A DNA stretch of 64,000 nucleotides from contig CM041202.1 in the NCBI GenBank assembly GCA_023078555.1, forward strand, positions 868,001 to 932,000, given 5' to 3'. The notes under the pieces are model-generated. The model saw only the letters and a list, made by a program, of their open reading frames with translations, ran no database searches and was not told where the DNA came from. Positions 57,151 through 64,000 of the stretch are shown here, one piece after another (the stretch's first letter is position 1; every line of letters begins with the position of its first letter). The position numbers and the translations under genes were made by a program. Source of the stretch: Ulva prolifera (Eukaryota > Chlorophyta > Ulvophyceae > Ulvales > Ulvaceae).

Positions 57151-57406
57151 AGTAATGCACGTGCAAGTTTGTGTAATATTGTCTAATTAATCGTCTGTAC
57201 ACTCCGAGCGGGCGACAGGAATAACGCCGTAGCGACTGGCCATGGCCTGCGATGGAACTTTCGAACATACTATATTTCTGTAGTACAGAAACGTAACCTT
57301 TTACAACAGAATCGCAACCTCTGCCGCTCGAGCCAGGATCCTGGGACGCGCGACTGCTGCCTTCGTGGAATCAGAGAACGAATATATTTTGCGAGTGCGC
57401 CAAATT

Positions 57407-57466
57407 CGCGGCCTCGTCCACAATGAATGCTCGAGGCCTCGAGCGTTCATTGTGGACGAGGCCGCG
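57407..57466. repeat. 60-bp near-perfect palindrome
   Basis: CGCGGCCTCGTCCACAATGAA pairs exactly with its inverted copy, and the centre TGCTCGAGGCCTCGAGCG is itself palindromic except for one base pair. There is no spacer. Confidence 0.95.
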
Positions 57467-57629
57467 AGGGCTCTTGCGTGCGGACGTCGTTGAGATCCAG
57501 CTTCAGCGCTGACTACCGTCGTCGAACGTCGTGTACATGCACGACGCCGGCGTTCGCAATCTGTGTCTCCGCACCATGATGCACGCACATGAGCAGCGCA
57601 TGTGTGGCTATGTGTTACACGGATAGTTA

Positions 57630-57720
57630 CAAGGATAGGAAGCAAGCAAGGCAGGCAGCACCGCGAGCAGCAGCCAGGGGAACCGCTTACCACGCAACAA
57701 TTGTTGCGGCTTAAGCCACA
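57630..57720 (-). mobile_element. LINE family-2 3' end
   Basis: The plus strand reads ttacaaggataggaagcaagc...ggcaggcagcaccgcgagcag...cgcaacaattgttgcg, the reverse complement of the end at 60110-60215. Confidence 0.7.
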
Positions 57721-57865
57721 CGCATGCAGTACACACCAACACACGGCGGCCTCAGGCAGCAGTTTGTTGGGTTTGGCCCTGTCGTACGGTGGCGGGCGTT
57801 GTGGTGTTGGTGGTTGTGATGTTGTGTGTCGGCCGTGGGGTCTGTGCGTGCGTGCGTGCGTGTGT

Positions 57866-57931
57866 CACTTTACAAAAGAGTGAACGGGAGAAAACAAACA
57901 CTGAAACCGAATCTCATCCGAATCAACCGCA
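57866..57931 (-). mobile_element. 66-bp LINE family-1 3' end with 13-bp target duplication
   Basis: The tail core is flanked by TGCGTGCGTGTGT at 57853-57865 and 57932-57944. The target is itself a simple repeat, so the duplication is less certain than in other copies. Confidence 0.72.
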
Positions 57932-58059
57932 TGCGTGCGTGTGTGGGTTTGGGTTTGTGGGTGTGTGGGTGTGTGCTTTGCGGTCTGCGGATCTGTGTCT
58001 TTTGCTGCGCCGGTGATGGGTTTTTCTTTTGGGCGTGGTGGGTTTCGCGTGAGTGGGTG

Positions 58060-60008
<1,949 letters not shown>

Positions 60009-60009
60009 G

Positions 60010-60335
60010 GTTGGGGGTGTGTGTGATTGTGTGGCTGTGTGGCTGTGTGGCTGTGTGGCTATTTGGCTGTGGCCGGCGCGGGTGCTGCCGTTTCGTGGGT
60101 GCGTTGGTGTGTGCTGGCAGTGCGTGTGGCTCGTTGCATGTGGCTCGTTGCGCGGTGTGGGTTCCTCTGGTTGCTGCTCGCGGTGCTACCTGCCTTGCTT
60201 GCTTTGTCCGTGTAACACACACCCCCAGGAACACACACAAGCCTCCCACCCAACACCCACCCGCACCTTGCCCACCAGCCAGGCGCTAGAGCGCCGAAAG
60301 CACATGCAGCCAAGGCTGCCGAGCAAAGATACATC
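60010..60335 (+). mobile_element. LINE family-2 3' end, with an inverted partner
   Basis: 60010-60213 has gtgtggctgtg repeats, gcgcgggtgctgccg, and ends cgcggtgctacctgcc...ctttgtccgtgtaac. 60235-60335 is a fragment of the same family in the opposite orientation (gcctggctggtgg... on the minus strand). Confidence 0.65.
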
Positions 60336-60354
60336 GTGTCATCATGTGTCTATG

Positions 60355-60423
60355 TGTGTGTTGCTGTTGAGTCGGATGAGATTCGGTTTTGGGGTTTGTC
60401 TTATCCTGTTCACTCTTTTGTAA
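60355..60423 (+). mobile_element. LINE family-1 3' end, variant
   Basis: tgctgttgagtcggatgagattcgg...cctgttcactcttttgtaac, the gttttggggtttgtctt subfamily. It is followed by a cacgcacacgcacaagc-type repeat up to about 60535. Confidence 0.75.
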
Positions 60424-60751
60424 CAACATACACGCACACGCATAAGCACACGCACAAGCACACGCACACGCACACATGCACGCCCGCACGCGCGCCCGCA
60501 CCCGCACCCGCACCCGCACCCGCACCGCACCGCACCGCCACCTCAGTCCGGCGCGCATTGCGCTATGTTTACACACATGATTGCACGATTCTTCGTTGAT
60601 GGAAAATTGAGCTGGGGGCAGGGTCATGTCTTTGGGACACACTGGTGGCAATCATTATCATCATGATGTTACAGGCAATGCCAGTTCTCAGGATCTCCAG
60701 ACAAGCAGTGGTAACACGACCGCAGCCAACTGGTGCAGGTAGAGCGCACCA

Positions 60752-63700
60752 ATGCGCAGAGAAAGCGGCATGTGTGGTCTGCACGCGGCAGTGCTCGCGT
60801 CACTGCTGCTGGCCATGGCAACCTCTAGCTGCAGTGCTCAGGAGAACACCGGTGCGCCCCAGGAGTGATGCATGGGAAGCCGGCGCGTCATGACATCAAC
60901 ACCTCCGATCTAGCAGTATATGAGTCATGCTATGCCTCGAGCGCCCCCTGCTGCTAGGTTACTTAAGCAATTGCGCAGCTGTGCACCATGTTGACGAAGC
61001 AGGCACAGTGGATGATCGGGCTCGATTGTGAGCATCAGCTGATAGATCTCGGGTTCGAACCGTGCGCATGTGACATTGGTGTGGTACACGCATGCCCCGT
61101 GTACCCATACATGATCAGCTGCAATTGAAATGCGGACTGGCCGCCACGCAGACACGCGGAAAGTGTGCAGGTGACTGCAAAGGGAAGGCCAGCAACATCA
61201 TTGAAGAGAACGGCGGGCTGTGCCCCGACAACTGCTTTGACAGTGCAGCCAGTCAGGCCACTCTGTCTCCAGGCGCCCCAGGATCAGGCGCAGTGGTCAG
61301 CATCAACCAGTGCATCAAGGTAGTTCTATCGCTCTTATAATCGCAAGGTAGTTCTATCGCTACTATAGTAGCTGTAGCTGTTGTGGCCCGAGCATTCGTT
61401 CCATATGCAAGGGAGTGTGCTCAAGTAACGAACAACGATCTCGCTGTGCAGGCAACTGGGAGCGTCTCGTTCATTACCTGGAGCCCGGCAGGACCTGATG
61501 GTGAGTGTACAGCCGGCTGCGGAGACAACAGGTTTGACCGGGTCCCACCGGAAGCCCCTGTCCTTGCTCTCGAAGTTCCATTTGGATCGTGCTCAGGCGC
61601 GCCGATCTGTGTGTATGTGCACGATGGTACTTTCGGCAGGGGGTCTGATGGTGTGCCGTTGACGGACGTCCCAGAATCCTGCTACTCCTCCCAGAACCAG
61701 CTCTGCGCAATGTGCAGCTACCTCGTGACAGTACGCCATCTGACACCCCCCCCTCCCTTCTTCAATTGTTACTATTGGCATCGGCATCGGCCACTCAGTG
61801 GCTTCAGCAGCGGATTCAACGCATGCATGCTTGGTCCTTCATGTGGAAAGGGTGAGCCTGACAGGGCCCCCCCACGAGGACAGAGAAACACAGCTTTCTG
61901 TTCTGCTTGTGTCGGAGCGACGGAGCGACCACAGATCACATCATTCTGGCTATTGCGATACACTCTTTGGGATCCTCGTTGTGTACAGACTGAGCTACAC
62001 GATACCTCCTCACCACGTGTCTATCCTGGAGGCATGCATGCGCTCCAGACGTCCAGTGGCTGTGCACTCTCAACGATTGTGGTTATGCCGTGCCTGTGCA
62101 CCTGCTGCAGATGCATTTGGGGTCCGCTCCAGCACACAGGCACACGGCAAGATATTCCGCACCTGGCAGGCAAGCAAGCACATGCATTGTAGTCGAGTAT
62201 TTCTGGCTGTGCTGAGCCGCACATATCCTTGATACGTGTCCTAGAAAGGACATAGACATAGATAAATCCGAATGAACAGGTCCGCAAGCCGAGGGAGCCT
62301 CTGAGTCAGTCATGCCACTATTCACATGCATCGGCTACAGCCACAGCGTAGCTCTATGATTGCAGCCCAAGCTGGCGGAGGGTGCGCCGTGCGACGACGG
62401 CGTCATGTGCACCACGGGCGACACATGCAGCGCCGACGGCATGTGCCTGGGTACCCCGGACAACAGCCTCTGCAACGACAACACCGCATGCACCGATGAC
62501 GTCTGCGTCGCCAACCAGCCTCCCAGCCATGTTGGGGTGCTGCCCGCCGATGTACTTTCTGATGGCTCTGGATGTGGCTACAAGGCAACAGGCGTTGCTG
62601 CCGACGGCTGTGAGTGCGCTCCCAACACGCCACCTGGCTATATGCATGTGCTTGCCACAGGTGCTCGTGTCAGCAGAGGTGCATAATGTCTGCTAGGGAT
62701 TCATTATAGCCGATGTCATGTATGGCCCCCTCGTCAGCGCACTGGCGTCCACTTAAAGTTGCAAATGCAGTGTGCTTGGGGTCCGCCGTTCGTGAGCTTG
62801 CCAAAAGCTTGACCTTTACATACGCGTCTGAAAATATCTCAATCATTCATAGTGCGGAAGCTCAGCCAAGGCGAATGCGCGCCCCACCTGGCGGCCTCGC
62901 AACATGCCTGATAAGTAGTTACTTCTAAACGTGAGCCCGGCTGGGCCATTGTGTAGATGTCACCCTAGATGTGCACGCTGTTGCTGGGCCTGGGCAGGTC
63001 CAGACAGCTGGTCTGCATGCTGCAGCGGTCACTCATTTGAGTTCCCAACGGAACACCCAGTATCCACGCCTAAGCAACATGCATTAGGGCCTCCTCCTGT
63101 GCTAAGCACTGTCACACATAGTAGCACTCTCGCCTTGTTGATCTGTCACTTGAATCGGCGCCTGTCAAGGCGTACCAGAACCTTGCCGTGTGCCTCGACG
63201 ATCGTTTACATGTTAACAATTGTGGAAGAATCAGAAATCATGAACTCAGAGCAGGTTCCCCATGCGCTGGTGCACTTTTGTACACGAGATCTCCCACGCC
63301 GTGCCATCACCAATCTTCTCCCGCGCCCAAAGCATGGCCACGCGTGCAGCAGTGGTGGGTCGCGATGCAACATGCCCAGGGCTGCCACCCGGACATTTGG
63401 CCTGAATATGCGGAATTGTTCCATATCATCGGGCCCGACGATCCAACACTGGTGTGCAGCGATGGATTCTCGTGCTCTGCCGACTTGTGCGGCGCACTCC
63501 CCAGCGTCGCGGCGTCAGTGGCAGGCGACCTTACCCCGGATAGCAATGGCTGCATCTTCGATACTGTTAACGGCCCCGGCTGCCCGCCGGCTGAGAATCT
63601 CCGTGACTGCGCCGCAAACCAGTGCATCGCCGCGGGGCATCTGCCACCTGGTGACGGATGTGTGCTCACCGAGCGGACTGAAGGCGGCTTGCCCTTCTGC

Positions 63701-63964
63701 GCGTGCGCCCTCACCTCATGCCACACGTGGCGTGTGCGCCCTGGCAAAGTTTGCTGCAGCTGTGCCCTTGTCCGTGGTATGCACATGCTGCTCCCGGCCC
63801 TTGCCATTGTATGCCGCATCCAGCTCGGGCTTGAGCATGCTTTCAGCCGTAGACAGAATGTGCACCATCTGCCAGGCCCGAAGTTTGCTTTGATTCGACA
63901 TGCCTGTGCTTGTGCTGTAGCTCGTTGTAGCTCATCAGTGGCGCAACATGATGAGCAGTCATGA
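60752..63964 (+). CDS. Multi-exon secreted Cys-rich protein, 3' end unresolved
   Basis: Proposed exons: 60752-60851, 61171-61319, 61452-61730, 62366-62613 and 63460 to at least about 63710. Phases match throughout (1, 0, 0, 2). Exon 1 codes a signal peptide (HAAVLASLLLAMATSSCSA). Exon 2 has TGDCKGKASNIIEENGGLCP, exon 3 has ECTAGCGDNRFD and GAPICVYVHDGTFG, exon 4 has GAPCDDGVMCTTGDTCSADG and NTACTDDVC. Exon 5 begins CDDGFSCSADLCG when joined to exon 4 at the phase-2 donor 62614, restoring the CDDG..C spacing of exon 4. The CDDG.xCT..D.C...G.C pattern is a recurrent Cys-rich extracellular repeat in bacteria and algae. A role in surface adhesion or matrix is inferred only. The start could be 60752 or 60770. 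The 3' end is not resolved: the frame runs to TGA at 63964, but donors after about 63715 are equally possible and the gene may leave the window. Confidence 0.7.
63350..63451 (+). repeat. Dispersed 102-bp element (copy 5)
   Basis: Starts CAGTGGTGGGTC and ends GATCCAACACTG. It is 102 bp with 34 open codons (WWVAMQHAQGCHPDIWPEYA, FHIIGPDDPTL). It is in the same frame as the exon that follows and ends 8 bp before that exon's AG. Confidence 0.82.
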
Positions 63965-64000
63965 GTGAGTCATGAAAGAGATGAATCGGGCCATTGGTGA

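Overview
The window is nuclear DNA of a eukaryote, most likely a green alga (Chlorophyta). The evidence is a plastid-type heme/chlorophyll gene, short GT-AG introns, many TGTAA motifs (the green-algal poly(A) signal), GC-rich exons, and secreted cysteine-rich proteins with poly-proline rods like algal cell-wall or extracellular-matrix proteins. Genus and species cannot be told. There is one 100-N assembly gap at 12274-12373.

Layout. 1-11.6 kb is ordinary gene space: a HAD-family pyrimidine 5'-nucleotidase-like gene (+, 1042-2310), uroporphyrinogen decarboxylase (-, 3669-6982) and, divergently, a bacterial-type Orn/Lys/Arg decarboxylase (+, 7904-11578). 12.4-15.4 kb holds a gap-truncated small membrane protein and a decayed second copy. 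16-25.5 kb has no convincing host gene; it is filled with fragments of non-LTR retrotransposons (LINEs) and simple repeats. 25.6-50.6 kb is a one-directional cluster of secreted cysteine-rich genes: a two-exon protein with a rod of about 1.1 kb of GDTPPPP-type repeats, then three copies of a larger duplicated unit (one open, one frameshifted, one with an in-frame TGA at a conserved cysteine), then a gene made of four tandem homologous exons whose 5' part has been replaced by a LINE fragment. 51-60.5 kb is a second retrotransposon graveyard with three long fold-back palindromes and a 1.55 kb (CA)n tract. 60.7-64 kb is the start of another multi-exon secreted cysteine-rich gene that runs toward or past the window end.

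Most unusual signals. (1) Many tiny insertions (13-140 bp) are the extreme 3' ends of LINEs, ending TTTTGTAA or CCTTGTAA and flanked by 11-16 bp direct repeats. This implies extreme 5' truncation during target-primed reverse transcription. (2) A ~102-bp dispersed element with CAGTGTTGGGTC-type inverted termini keeps a 34-codon open frame in three diverged copies, and in two places ends just before a 3' splice site. (3) The tandem-exon gene has symmetric phase-1 introns, so whole cysteine-rod-cysteine modules can be duplicated without changing frame.

How the genes relate. UROD and the decarboxylase share a 0.9 kb divergent intergenic region but act in unrelated pathways (tetrapyrrole and polyamine/amino-acid metabolism). 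The cysteine-rich genes share CC pairs, CG.LG.PCC-type repeats, proline linkers and, in four of them, an RSL(T/L)DA motif just after the signal peptide. They look like a locally expanded family of wall or matrix proteins. All functions are inferred from sequence motifs recognised by eye; no database search was run.
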